Source: a virus. Taken from it: DNA of 25,686 bases. The position numbers were made by a program, and so were the translations under genes. The stretch covers positions 1 to 25,686 of IMG/VR virus record IMGVR_UViG_3300009436_001082; one strand, written 5' to 3'. The notes under the pieces were generated by a model that made no database searches, had not been told where the DNA came from, and saw nothing but the letters and a program-made list of their open reading frames with translations. This document shows, piece after piece, positions 8,535 to 16,766 of the stretch. Positions within the stretch are counted from its first letter, which is position 1; the number at the start of each line of letters is the position of its first letter.

Positions 8535-9366
8535 TCATCATACCCCTTATAGCTGAAACATTATCAGCTCCTATTGCATCGTCACAATACGTTATTAAAT
8601 CCATCAATTCGTAGTTTTGTAAGATCTGTTCAGTATTTTCGTTCAAAGACTGAATATACTTATACTTACCTAGTAAGGGTGCTGCGTCATATATACTTAA
8701 CGCATCTCCGTACTGTTTTATCAAATCAAATGCCCTCTTAGGGCCAATTCCAGGTATTCCTGGTACATTGTCTCCCTTATCCCCTGTCAAACACTTCAAT
8801 GAAATATACTCTTGTGGAGTTACATCATAATGATCGTGCCAATTATCTAGAGTGACTTCTTTTCTCGTTACATATGAGAATCTGCCTACATTTTCTTGTA
8901 TCAGTAAGTCCCAGTCTCGGTCACTAGAAATCATCCAAACATCTTCTAACCCGTACTTAGCTTTATCTTTCACTAGGTGTGCTGCTATATCATCAGCCTC
9001 TACACCTTTGAATCTAAGTACAAGGTATCCTTCTTCTTTTAAGACTTCTAGAGAAGCCTCATACTCTGAAAAGAACTCTTCGAAGGCCATCTTTTCTTCT
9101 TCGGATTGGTCTGCGAATTTATCTTTTCTATTCTGCTTATAGTCTGCATTTATGTTGCGTCTATAAGACGAGGAACCCCAGTCTGCCGTAATTATTACTC
9201 TACCACAGCCATAAGACTTTGCTAGAGATTCGACAGTTTTCTGGTACTCATACCTAAAGTCTGTTCTACCCTGATGTTTCCATCTAAACGCTAAGTTTAG
9301 GGCATCTACTATTAGCGTTTTACCTGGCTCACTATTATTTACTTTTTCTGCAAAGTTAAACGCCAT
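8524..9366 (-). CDS. 5'-3' exonuclease / flap endonuclease (FEN-like, H3TH)
   Basis: This gene encodes 280 residues. It belongs to the 5' nuclease family (T5 D15, T4 RNase H, the N-domain of bacterial Pol I), which removes RNA primers and flaps during lagging-strand synthesis. Acidic metal-binding residues occur in the family order: Asp21 (TLIVDALN), Asp62 (ADWG), Glu123, Asp125 and Asp126 (GVEADD), Asp149 and Asp151 (SSDRDWD), Asp196 and Asp199 (TGDKGDN). The helix-three-turn-helix DNA-binding motif VPGIPGIGPKRA follows. The phage DNA polymerase in this window lacks this domain, so this gene supplies it separately. It overlaps both neighbours by 11 bases. The family assignment is firm; whether it acts mainly as exonuclease or flap endonuclease cannot be told. 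Confidence 0.93.
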   Translation of the reverse strand: MAFNFAEKVNNSEPGKTLIVDALNLAFRWKHQGRTDFRYEYQKTVESLAKSYGCGRVIITADWGSSSYRRNINADYKQNRKDKFADQSEEEKMAFEEFFSEYEASLEVLKEEGYLVLRFKGVEADDIAAHLVKDKAKYGLEDVWMISSDRDWDLLIQENVGRFSYVTRKEVTLDNWHDHYDVTPQEYISLKCLTGDKGDNVPGIPGIGPKRAFDLIKQYGDALSIYDAAPLLGKYKYIQSLNENTEQILQNYELMDLITYCDDAIGADNVSAIRGMMSGD

Positions 9367-9802
9367 TAATCCACCTTATATCCTCTAATTCTAACCAATT
9401 TTCAGCAAGTAAAGCGTAACAGTCAAGAAAGTTAATATACATATACTTGTCACAGTTCTTAGGCTGTAGCTCTGTTACTACAAATACTGGAGACCTATTA
9501 TACTTGAAGAAAAGAAGCGGTTCTTGCTTCCCACCTGCTGCTTGTAAAATAAGTTTTTTCCACCAAAGAATCAAATTGTTTGTCTTTTCTTGCGTAAAAA
9601 TTTTATCTGTTAAGGGAGATTCTGCATAGTTTTTTACTTCTATACAGAATCTATTTTTCTCATGAGGGACATATAAGTCCCCCTTTAAGTACTCTAAAGC
9701 TCCTGAGTTTGGAACTCTTTCAAATTGAAGCTGAGTGCTATCTCTCAACATATCTCTTACAAGATACTCTCCTCTAGCACCTTTTGCTCTTGAATCTACC
9801 AT
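9356..9802 (-). CDS. PD-(D/E)XK nuclease, Holliday junction resolvase-like
   Basis: This gene encodes 148 residues. The N-terminal SRAKGARGEYLVRDML, a VPNSGALEYLKGDL segment and CIEVKNY fit the pattern of archaeal Hjc-type and related phage PD-(D/E)XK endonucleases. Candidate catalytic residues are Glu12, Asp42, Glu55 and Lys57. A DNA junction or recombination nuclease role fits its place between the Rad50-like gene and the 5' nuclease. Its ATG overlaps the Rad50 stop by one base (TAATG), indicating coupled translation. The rest (residues 60-148) is hydrophobic/aromatic and unassigned. An alternative is a different member of the same fold acting as a recombination exonuclease. Confidence 0.75.
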   Translation of the reverse strand: MVDSRAKGARGEYLVRDMLRDSTQLQFERVPNSGALEYLKGDLYVPHEKNRFCIEVKNYAESPLTDKIFTQEKTNNLILWWKKLILQAAGGKQEPLLFFKYNRSPVFVVTELQPKNCDKYMYINFLDCYALLAENWLELEDIRWINGV

Positions 9803-11598
9803 TACTTATCCAATGCACTTATATTGCCTTGTTTTACTACTTCAATCTTTTCTAGTAATGGATGTGTCCACCCATGTGATACAGCATAAGTATTCAAGTC
9901 TTCAGCCAGTAAAACCTCTACTAGCTTCTCTCTGCCATTATCATCTAACACACTAATAACTTCGTCTAAGAATAATATATTGATTCTAGACTTAGATATG
10001 CTACTCATAAGTTTACGAATAGCAATTAGTGTGGCAGTATTTACTCTAGCCAGCTCACCCGAGGAGAGTGCTAGAATGTCTACTATTACTTCGTTATCAG
10101 TAATTTGTACATTCAACTTATCATTAGATACGATGAATTGTAACGTAAAACGACCATCTGAAAGCTCTGCGAGATACTGATTAGTAAGTTCTTCTAGCTC
10201 TTTCACTAGATTTTCTATCTTATAAGCCAGTAAACCATTAGTGCTAAAGGCTTTCTTCAATACATCCAGATTAGAATCTAGTTGTGACTGTTCTGCCAGC
10301 ACTTCTCGAGCTTTTGCTAAATTATCTATAAATCCGTCTGTTTGGGCTTGTATTATTTCAATACGAGTATTAGATCTAGTTCTAGCTTCATTTTCTTTAG
10401 CTACTCTAGCCAACTCTTTTTTAGCCTCTAACAGCTTATTTTCTAAATGTTCTAAAGAAGCTGTAAGCTCCTCCTTGTCAAGAATCTGACTAGGTAAGGA
10501 ACTATCTATGCTTCTATACAAATCTTCCCACTCTTTCTCTGCTCTAGCTAAACCGTCTCTAGCAGCGTTATTCCTTTTAATTTGCCGTATCATATCTTCA
10601 TTAGAGTCTTTCTGCTCATCTAGAGTTTTTAGCTTGGCTCTCTCTTCGAGTACCAATGCGTCCTTAAACTCTGTATCTATGTCTTGTTCACAAGTAGGAC
10701 ACTTATCTTCTAAGTGTAATAACTTATCTAACATAGTTGAAGCAGCTCTTATACCGGCATCTAACTGTCCTAACTCACTTTGATACTTATCATAAGATTC
10801 TTTAGGAGGAAGAGGACTATTCTGTATAGCATTTATATCTATAGCAGCCAGCATTTCTTTGTACTGATTATTTTTTAGAATTTTTTTATTTTTTTCAGAG
10901 ATATTTTGCAATTCTACTGAAAGAGAACGGAAAGTATTCTCATCATCTTCCGTGTCTATATCTAAATCTAACATGGGCAGTACTATCGTACTCTCCAATT
11001 TATTGTTTGACAACCATTTTTCAATCGTTGCTGCCTCAGTACTCAACTCCGTCATCTTACTAGCAGACTCTCTTGAAGCCTCTTTGAAAGTTTCAAAAAG
11101 CTGCACATAATCATCTAAATGAAGAAGGTCAATTAAAAATTTCTTTCTATTCGTATCAGTTGCGGTAAGAAACTGCAAACTTGCGTTTGTGTTCTGATAC
11201 ACTAATTGCGAAAATGTTTTGAAGTCAATGCCTATGACTTCCTGTAGAGTCTTGTAGGTGTTAGTAGCTGTGTGGCTAGATATATCTTCGCCATCTTTCT
11301 TTAGTACTACTTTTATACCTGTCTTTCTATCTACAGAAACTTCATATACATTTCCATCCTTTTCAAAAAGCAAATATATACTATAACCGTTTTTAACATA
11401 ACGATTAGGTATATCTGCTTTCTTGATACCTTTGGAGTTCTTATTATAAAGAACTTCTTCTATAACTAATGGTATAGAAGATTTACCCATACCATTTGAA
11501 CCAATGATTTGAGTTACTGTATTTTCATTCAAGTCTAACTCGTTGTCAGGCCCGTAGCTGAAACAATTACTCCACTTGAGCTTTTTGAGCGTAATCAT
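9802..11598 (-). CDS. Rad50/SbcC-like recombination ATPase (T4 gp46-like)
   Basis: This gene encodes 598 residues with an SMC-like layout: N-terminal Walker A GSNGMGKSS (33-41), long coiled coils (about 170-290 and 310-440) meeting at a zinc hook CPTC (Cys300, Cys303), then the ABC signature LSSGE (511-515) and Walker B ILFLDE (541-546). Rad50 dimers tether DNA ends through the zinc hook and drive the partner Mre11 nuclease, here the gene directly upstream, which overlaps by 32 bases. In T4 the gp46/gp47 pair resects ends for recombination-dependent replication and degrades host DNA. The protein is much shorter than cellular SbcC, as is usual in phages. All active-site motifs look intact. Confidence 0.93.
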   Translation of the reverse strand: MITLKKLKWSNCFSYGPDNELDLNENTVTQIIGSNGMGKSSIPLVIEEVLYNKNSKGIKKADIPNRYVKNGYSIYLLFEKDGNVYEVSVDRKTGIKVVLKKDGEDISSHTATNTYKTLQEVIGIDFKTFSQLVYQNTNASLQFLTATDTNRKKFLIDLLHLDDYVQLFETFKEASRESASKMTELSTEAATIEKWLSNNKLESTIVLPMLDLDIDTEDDENTFRSLSVELQNISEKNKKILKNNQYKEMLAAIDINAIQNSPLPPKESYDKYQSELGQLDAGIRAASTMLDKLLHLEDKCPTCEQDIDTEFKDALVLEERAKLKTLDEQKDSNEDMIRQIKRNNAARDGLARAEKEWEDLYRSIDSSLPSQILDKEELTASLEHLENKLLEAKKELARVAKENEARTRSNTRIEIIQAQTDGFIDNLAKAREVLAEQSQLDSNLDVLKKAFSTNGLLAYKIENLVKELEELTNQYLAELSDGRFTLQFIVSNDKLNVQITDNEVIVDILALSSGELARVNTATLIAIRKLMSSISKSRINILFLDEVISVLDDNGREKLVEVLLAEDLNTYAVSHGWTHPLLEKIEVVKQGNISALDK

Positions 11599-12526
11599 TG
11601 TAAGTTCCTATAATATTCGATACTTGATCATCTTGTAATGCTAAATAATAGCTTAGATACTCTACTAATTCTTCTTCTATAGTCATGTCTTTGTCTAGGA
11701 CTAAGGACACTTCTGAGTTTCTTTTAATTACTTTTTTATCAAGTAAATCTGAGTTTTCAACAGAAGCTAACTCTTGAATATCTCCCTCTATTTCATAAAT
11801 AGTGTGATGATACTCGGTTGGAACCATATCATTTGGATCTGTAACTGTTTTTCTTAGTAACTGTGGCAGATCGAAAGGTTCCCAAACCCAACTCCAATTC
11901 TTTTCATTGATAAACAGACACCCCGTTGAGACTTCTTTTCTATGAAATGAAGTTGTCATTGGGCTTCCTGGATATACTATATTTGCCTGCGTATTGCTAT
12001 GAGCGTGAAGATCGCCTGCAAAAACTACAGGGAAATCTGCTAGCCGTTCTAAGTCAATCTCTGGCTTAACGTGTGGAGGTATTTCACCTCTTACATGAGT
12101 AAATAAAGGTTGTGAACTATCAAAATGCTCTATACTACCTTCTCTATGTAAATCTGCGTAAGGTAGAATACCAAAACCTACGTCAGTATCAATATATGAC
12201 ATATCAACTATATGTATAAGCGGGTTAATATCTCTACTAACCTGCTTTAGTTGACTGAAGAAAGTCTTATGCTTCTTCGTTGCTTCATGATTACCGTCGT
12301 AGATAATGGTAGGAACTCTAACATTTCTAATAAAAGAAAAGTAGAGTTCCAGCTCTTCCATACTTGGCAGACGATCAAATAAGTCACCACCGATAATGTG
12401 GGAATCACACTGCTTACAATAGCTGTGTACTTGATCAAAAAACATATTATAGCGTTTTAAAGCCCACTCCCTAGGAACATTCTTCTGTCCTAGCTTTATG
12501 TGCCAGTCTGCCGTAAATAGTATCAT
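11567..12526 (-). CDS. Mre11/SbcD-like nuclease (T4 gp47-like)
   Basis: This gene encodes 319 residues of the calcineurin-like phosphoesterase fold. Metal-binding motifs are in order: Asp7 and His9 (TADWH), Asp48 (GGDLFD), Asn79 and His80 (YDGNHE), His144, then His174 and His176 (GDLHAHS). The C-terminal ~100 residues are acidic/helical and probably form the cap and Rad50-binding part. It forms the nuclease half of an Mre11-Rad50 complex with the overlapping downstream gene. Its ATG overlaps the end of the ssDNA-binding protein gene by 4 bases (ATGA). Family identity is firm. Confidence 0.93.
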   Translation of the reverse strand: MILFTADWHIKLGQKNVPREWALKRYNMFFDQVHSYCKQCDSHIIGGDLFDRLPSMEELELYFSFIRNVRVPTIIYDGNHEATKKHKTFFSQLKQVSRDINPLIHIVDMSYIDTDVGFGILPYADLHREGSIEHFDSSQPLFTHVRGEIPPHVKPEIDLERLADFPVVFAGDLHAHSNTQANIVYPGSPMTTSFHRKEVSTGCLFINEKNWSWVWEPFDLPQLLRKTVTDPNDMVPTEYHHTIYEIEGDIQELASVENSDLLDKKVIKRNSEVSLVLDKDMTIEEELVEYLSYYLALQDDQVSNIIGTYNDYAQKAQVE

Positions 12527-13155
12527 GCGATATTGAACTCGTCTTCAATAGTTTCATCAATCTCGGAAGACTCACTACCACTATCACGAATACGGTCTAG
12601 TAACTCTTTCTGAGCATCAGGCGTAGGACGAGACATTACTTCATCCATAGACTTAATAGTTGCATATAGCTCTAACTCTTTTTCTGACAAGGCACGAGGC
12701 TTGCACTTAAGAGCTTGCAATTGGTACTCTACATTATAAGGCAGAGGGCCAGTCTTTACACGCTTAAATTGAACATCCCAGCCTGTTTCTGGGTCTGTTG
12801 GGTCACCTAAGTCTTCAGCAGCAGTAATGATTTGCTCCCATAATTTCTTCTTTAGGTTTACAACTTTAACTTCGCCGTTATCTATGCACTGAGTAGCATA
12901 GCTCCATCCACACTTAAGATCTGGATAGAATTCACGAACCCAATCTTTCTCTAAGTTATTGAAAGTTTCTTTGTTACGATCGAAGGATAGGCATTCTAGA
13001 GGAATGTTCTTACCATTCTCTCCAGTTACCCAATAGACGTAGCGAGCCAAAATGTCACCGGCTAGGCGGAATTTGTTGTCGCCATCTTTGTACTGAAAAC
13101 TGCTTACTGAACTTTTTTGTGCAGAACCTTTCTGCTGATTAAATGAAATAGCCAT
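12523..13155 (-). CDS. Single-stranded DNA-binding protein (gp32-like)
   Basis: This gene encodes 210 residues from an ATG preceded by a strong AAAGGAGA site. It has a basic, Gln/Ser-rich N-terminus (SFNQQKGSAQKSS), a central aromatic-rich region (residues 30-160, with ARYVYWV, WSYATQC and WDVQFKR) compatible with an OB fold, and a flexible strongly acidic C-terminus (SESSEIDETIEDEF). This three-part plan is that of phage ssDNA-binding proteins such as T4 gp32, where the acidic tail recruits replication partners. No clear zinc-binding quartet is visible. Neighbours are recombination genes downstream, with which it overlaps by 4 bases. The assignment rests on layout and context rather than a diagnostic motif. 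Confidence 0.75.
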   Translation of the reverse strand: MAISFNQQKGSAQKSSVSSFQYKDGDNKFRLAGDILARYVYWVTGENGKNIPLECLSFDRNKETFNNLEKDWVREFYPDLKCGWSYATQCIDNGEVKVVNLKKKLWEQIITAAEDLGDPTDPETGWDVQFKRVKTGPLPYNVEYQLQALKCKPRALSEKELELYATIKSMDEVMSRPTPDAQKELLDRIRDSGSESSEIDETIEDEFNIA

Positions 13156-13563
13156 TTAATGTATCTCCTTTGTATTGACTTCTTCATACATAAAGTGAAG
13201 TATATCTCCCTCTATGTATAGTAGCCTGTTGTTTTGTATTAATATTTCCGTATCCTCTGTTGGCAGAAGTACGGTATCTAGTGTTGTATCTTTAGTTAGA
13301 CGATAGTACGCCGTAGATCGAAAAGAACACAATGCAATGTATTGTGCTAATTCACGATACTGGTACTTATGAGAATGGTATAGCAGTACATCGGGATGGA
13401 GCATGAAGCTATCCCCAAGGAAGTTTTTCTGCGAATATTTATATATAGGGTCTTGGGCATTAGTAGGAATTTGCCTATGTACGAGCATCCGCACGATACG
13501 CACAATCTCTACAGCGTTGCCGTTAGACTCTTTATAAATCTTTCGCCAGTCAAATAAGAACAT
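13156..13563 (-). CDS. Conserved phage protein of unknown function
   Basis: This gene encodes 135 residues if the ATG at 13561-13563 is used. The sequence (FDWRKIYKESNGNAVEIVRIVRMLV, later FLGDSFMLHPDVLLYH) is helical and aromatic, with no recognised catalytic motif. It resembles a conserved family of phage unknowns from memory. The start is problematic: the ATG has no ribosome binding site and lies just after the -10 box of a strong promoter, upstream of the predicted transcription start. A later start (Val21 or Met26) or unusual initiation is possible. The stop codon abuts the ATG of the ssDNA-binding protein, and the last codons carry that gene's ribosome binding site, so the two genes are linked in one operon. 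Confidence 0.65.
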   Translation of the reverse strand: MFLFDWRKIYKESNGNAVEIVRIVRMLVHRQIPTNAQDPIYKYSQKNFLGDSFMLHPDVLLYHSHKYQYRELAQYIALCSFRSTAYYRLTKDTTLDTVLLPTEDTEILIQNNRLLYIEGDILHFMYEEVNTKEIH

Positions 13564-13565
13564 AT

Positions 13566-13603
13566 ATTATACTAAAAATTAAGGTTTGTGTCAAGAACTA
13601 TTT
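13566..13603 (-). promoter_or_regulatory. Sigma70-type promoter P1
   Basis: Reading on the - strand: upstream element AAATAGTTC, -35 TTGACA (13594-13589), 17-bp spacer, -10 TATAAT (13571-13566). This is a consensus promoter. Expected transcription start is near 13559. It would drive the ssDNA-binding protein, Mre11/Rad50 and nrdAB operon. It sits in the only gap after the UvsW-like gene. Confidence 0.88.
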
Positions 13604-13605
13604 TT

Positions 13606-14889
13606 TTATAGTTGCTTTATTGAATAACCCTCTCTCATATAGTGCCCCATCCTATTAGAAGCCTGCTTTTTAGCAGTATTCCCTTTCAAATGAATATCTA
13701 TAATGACAGGGTCGCGTTTGCCTTCCTGTAATCGTATGACTCTACCTATAAGTTGAGTCAACAGAGGCTCGTTATTTATTGGTGTACCTAGTATTAGGCA
13801 ACTAAGGTTATTAACAGAGATACCTTCTGAAAAAATTGCTTGAGTACCAAAAAGAATATCTTTCTTACCGCTTCTAATTTCAGACAGGTGCGTTTCTCTA
13901 TCTTCATGCGAGACCTCACCCGTAACACAAATTGCTTTATCACCAGCCAGTTCGGCGCATGCTTTCAAAAAGTGAACTCTATCGCTCACAACTAGCACCT
14001 TGTGCCCTTTTGCGGCGTAGGCCGCAGCAAGCATTGCTACTGTGTGTCGATATTCCTCATTATTAGCTAATGCGGTCACTCTATTAGCCCAGGGAGTCCT
14101 GTTACCATCCATAAATCTAACATCTGACTGCAAGACATGGATAGTAGGCACCATGAAGTTTTCTTTCGGTGGCTTAAAGAGTTTATTTCCAAAGTAATCT
14201 CTAAAGACTACATGTTTGCCATCTTTTCTTTCTATAGTGCCGGATAGACCTAACTTATATCTTGCATAGTTAGTATCTATTATCTTAGAAAAGGTGGGGG
14301 AAGATACGTGATGCATTTCGTCCAAAATAATTGTACCAAACTGATCTTTTATCTTCGGTAAGTTACGGTATAAAGTTTGAGTATTACCTATAGTGATAGG
14401 CTGGGAAGTATCGAAGTTTCCACTACCAATAATTCCCGGCGTAAAACCATAGACTTTCTCTACTTCCTGTGCCCACTGATTTCTCAGAGGGACAGTGTGT
14501 GTTACAACCAAGGTTTTCTGACCTAACTTTCCAGCGATAGCAAGACCTGTAAAAGTCTTGCCCCAGCTGACCCAAGCGTTAATTATGGCGTTATCTTCGA
14601 TCTCGTCATATACTACTTGTTGGCTTTCTCGTAAATCAAACTTAAACTCAGGAAAGTCTACAGGCACATTCAAGCGTTTATCAACAACTTCATAGTCATC
14701 TGGTATCAAATCCGTTCTTCCGACAGGTATACTGACAAGATTAGTTTTGATGCGTGACATATTTTTTATGACCATAGGAGGTTCTGTCGGATTGTACGAC
14801 GGAATAGCATAAGTAAGTTCATCATTAATGATGTCCTTATACTCTTGCGTTACTTCTAGGTATATTCTGTTGCTGATTACCGCTTTCAT
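13606..14889 (-). CDS. UvsW-like superfamily 2 DNA helicase
   Basis: This gene encodes 427 residues with SF2 helicase motifs in order: a Q/R-type segment FDLRESQQVVYDEI, Walker A WVSWGKT (106-112, last Gly-Lys-Thr at 110-112), motif II DEMH (190-193), motif III SGT (216-218), TQAIFSEGISV, and motif VI QLIGRVIR (379-386). The order and the DEMH box match the XPB/UvsW branch. T4 UvsW unwinds R-loops and branch-migrates recombination intermediates, which suits its neighbours here. The N-terminal ~85 residues are probably a small DNA-binding domain. Exact biochemical role is inference. It starts 68 bases after glyA ends, a gap with a weak promoter candidate. Confidence 0.9.
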   Translation of the reverse strand: MKAVISNRIYLEVTQEYKDIINDELTYAIPSYNPTEPPMVIKNMSRIKTNLVSIPVGRTDLIPDDYEVVDKRLNVPVDFPEFKFDLRESQQVVYDEIEDNAIINAWVSWGKTFTGLAIAGKLGQKTLVVTHTVPLRNQWAQEVEKVYGFTPGIIGSGNFDTSQPITIGNTQTLYRNLPKIKDQFGTIILDEMHHVSSPTFSKIIDTNYARYKLGLSGTIERKDGKHVVFRDYFGNKLFKPPKENFMVPTIHVLQSDVRFMDGNRTPWANRVTALANNEEYRHTVAMLAAAYAAKGHKVLVVSDRVHFLKACAELAGDKAICVTGEVSHEDRETHLSEIRSGKKDILFGTQAIFSEGISVNNLSCLILGTPINNEPLLTQLIGRVIRLQEGKRDPVIIDIHLKGNTAKKQASNRMGHYMREGYSIKQL

Positions 14890-14906
14890 TTACTTATTTT
14901 CCCTAT

Positions 14907-14947
14907 ATAATAGCCTAATATGAAGAAGGCAGTTGCAACTATGTAAC
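14907..14947 (-). promoter_or_regulatory. Weak promoter candidate upstream of UvsW-like helicase
   Basis: On the - strand a CATAGTT segment is followed one base later by CAACTG, 17 bases, then TATTAT (14912-14907). The geometry copies the other promoters of the block, but the -35 box is poor and the downstream ribosome binding site (AGGGAAAATAAG) is weak. It may be a decayed member of the family or chance. Confidence 0.25.
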
Positions 14948-14957
14948 ATTCTAACAC

Positions 14958-16103
14958 TTATTCGCCTTCCATGATATTTATCATGTGTTCTGCTATATCT
15001 GCAAAATCAGTTGTAGCTCTTCCTCTAGTCGTCTCAGCTGCAGTGCCTATACGAATACCGCTTGTTTCTACAAAACTGCGAGGGTCATTTGGTACTCCAT
15101 TTTTATTTACAGTAATACCATTCTCTTCTAGCATATCAGCAGCTTTTCTACCACTCAAGGATTTATCACTTAAATCTAAAAGTAATAAGTGACTGTCTGT
15201 TCCACCTGTGATAATATTGTATCCTTTCCGCACAAATACATCAGCCATAGCTTTAGCATTGTCGAGTACGTCTTGAATATACTCATCGAAAGAAGGATCA
15301 AGTGCTTCTGCATAACATTGAGCTTTTGCAGCAATGATATTCATTAGCGGGCCGCCTTGAGTCCCAGGAAATATAGCACTATTGATTTTTCTTGTGAAAT
15401 CAGGATTATTCCATAGAATCATGCCACCTCTTGGGCCTCTAAGAGTTTTATGTGTTGTGCTCGTTACCACATCCGCAAAGGGTAGAGGACTATCATAGCC
15501 ATTACCTGCAATAAGTCCACTATAGTGAGCCATATCGCACATTAGTGCTGCACCTACACTGTCTGCAATATCTCTGAAGGCTTTCCAGTTAATCTGTCTT
15601 GAGTAAGCACTTGCACCTGCAATAATTAGCTTAGGCTTTATAGCTTTTGCCTGATCTAGAATAGCATCATAGTCTAGCCACCCTGAGGTGTCTACTCCGT
15701 ATGTATGTGCATCATAAATCTTACCGCTAAGTGTTGGAGGAGCACCATGACTAAGATGCCCCCCACTAGCTAAGTCCATACCAAGAATTCTATCTCCTGG
15801 CTTTAGAAACGCTTGAAATACCGCAGTATTTGCATTAACCCCGCTATGAGGTTGTACATTGGCGTACCCACAATCATACAATTTACACAAAGACTTGATA
15901 GCGAATTCTTCTATCTCATCCATGTGTTCACAACCATTGTAGTATCTTTTTCCTGGGTAGCCTTCTGCGTATTTATTAGTAAATATACTGCCACATAGAG
16001 CACGGACAGACTCACTCGCAAAGTTTTCACTAGCGATTAACTCTATAGCGTGCTCCTGTCTTTCTTCTTCTCTTTCGAGGATTGACAAAATTTTATTATT
16101 CAT
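14958..16103 (-). CDS. glyA: Serine hydroxymethyltransferase
   Basis: This gene encodes 381 residues (cellular enzymes have about 415-420). It is a PLP enzyme converting serine and tetrahydrofolate to glycine and 5,10-methylene-tetrahydrofolate. The N-terminal ELIASENFAS and KYAEGYPGKRYYNGCEH segments are diagnostic. Asp190 and His193 (CDMAHYSG) bind the cofactor, Lys219 in STTHKTLRGPRGG is the Schiff-base lysine, and Arg351 (SGIRIGT) binds the substrate carboxylate. Everything needed for activity appears present. In a phage the likely benefit is one-carbon units for thymidylate or modified-base synthesis, but no thymidylate synthase or hydroxymethylase is in the window. It sits 0 bases from phoH in the same operon, with a GGGA site before its ATG. 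Confidence 0.96.
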   Translation of the reverse strand: MNNKILSILEREEERQEHAIELIASENFASESVRALCGSIFTNKYAEGYPGKRYYNGCEHMDEIEEFAIKSLCKLYDCGYANVQPHSGVNANTAVFQAFLKPGDRILGMDLASGGHLSHGAPPTLSGKIYDAHTYGVDTSGWLDYDAILDQAKAIKPKLIIAGASAYSRQINWKAFRDIADSVGAALMCDMAHYSGLIAGNGYDSPLPFADVVTSTTHKTLRGPRGGMILWNNPDFTRKINSAIFPGTQGGPLMNIIAAKAQCYAEALDPSFDEYIQDVLDNAKAMADVFVRKGYNIITGGTDSHLLLLDLSDKSLSGRKAADMLEENGITVNKNGVPNDPRSFVETSGIRIGTAAETTRGRATTDFADIAEHMINIMEGE

Positions 16104-16763
16104 TTATAATCCCAATTCTGTTTTTGCAGTTATATAACTCTTTACAAAGTCGCTTCTTACAATATCTTTAATCTCAAAATCAATCAAGTCAAAAGATTCC
16201 ATTCTTTTTAGCACAGAAACAAACTCTTCTAGTCCATTCTTACCCAAGTCGGATTGTCTGAAGTCACCACAAAAGATAACTCTACAATTCTCTCCTACTC
16301 TAGTAATAATTGAGTCTAATTCATGAAAAGTCATATTTTGACACTCATCAATAATTATTACTGCATCTCTTAGGGTAATACCCCGAATAAAAGATGTAGT
16401 CATAAAATGAACTATACTTTTTTGTTTTAATATCTCGTAAGCATCTCCTCGGCTGAATAGCTCTACAGCTATGTCTTTATAAGGTGCTTCATATATTGCG
16501 CTTTTCTCTTTCTCGTTTCCTGGAAGAAAGCCTATGTCCCTAGTAGGTACTGCACTTCTTAATATTACTAAGTTGTTGTAATATCCTTTTATCATATCAT
16601 CGAAAGCAAGATAACAGGAAATAAAGGTCTTTCCTGTGCCTGCTACTCCATGAAGTAAGAGGTGCTTGTCGCTATCAAAAGCCAACAATTGGTTTTGTGT
16701 AAGCGGTTCAATTTCTTGTAGGGTTAGACTTGCTCCAGCAAGAGTTCTTCTATTTTTAGCCAT
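16104..16763 (-). CDS. phoH: PhoH-like P-loop ATPase
   Basis: This gene encodes 219 residues. Walker A GVAGTGKT (39-46) and Walker B VIIIDE (135-140) are followed by CQNMTFHELDSIITRVGENC and FCGDFRQSDL, which are hallmark PhoH segments. The protein is the core ATPase domain only, without the PIN domain seen in some homologues. PhoH genes are very common in marine phages. The name comes from the phosphate regulon, but the molecular role is unsettled and may involve RNA helicase or nuclease activity. It follows the unknown 168-residue gene after 3 bases and directly precedes glyA. The ribosome binding site (GAAGAAAAG) is weak, suggesting coupled translation. Confidence 0.92.
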   Translation of the reverse strand: MAKNRRTLAGASLTLQEIEPLTQNQLLAFDSDKHLLLHGVAGTGKTFISCYLAFDDMIKGYYNNLVILRSAVPTRDIGFLPGNEKEKSAIYEAPYKDIAVELFSRGDAYEILKQKSIVHFMTTSFIRGITLRDAVIIIDECQNMTFHELDSIITRVGENCRVIFCGDFRQSDLGKNGLEEFVSVLKRMESFDLIDFEIKDIVRSDFVKSYITAKTELGL

Positions 16764-16766
16764 AAT

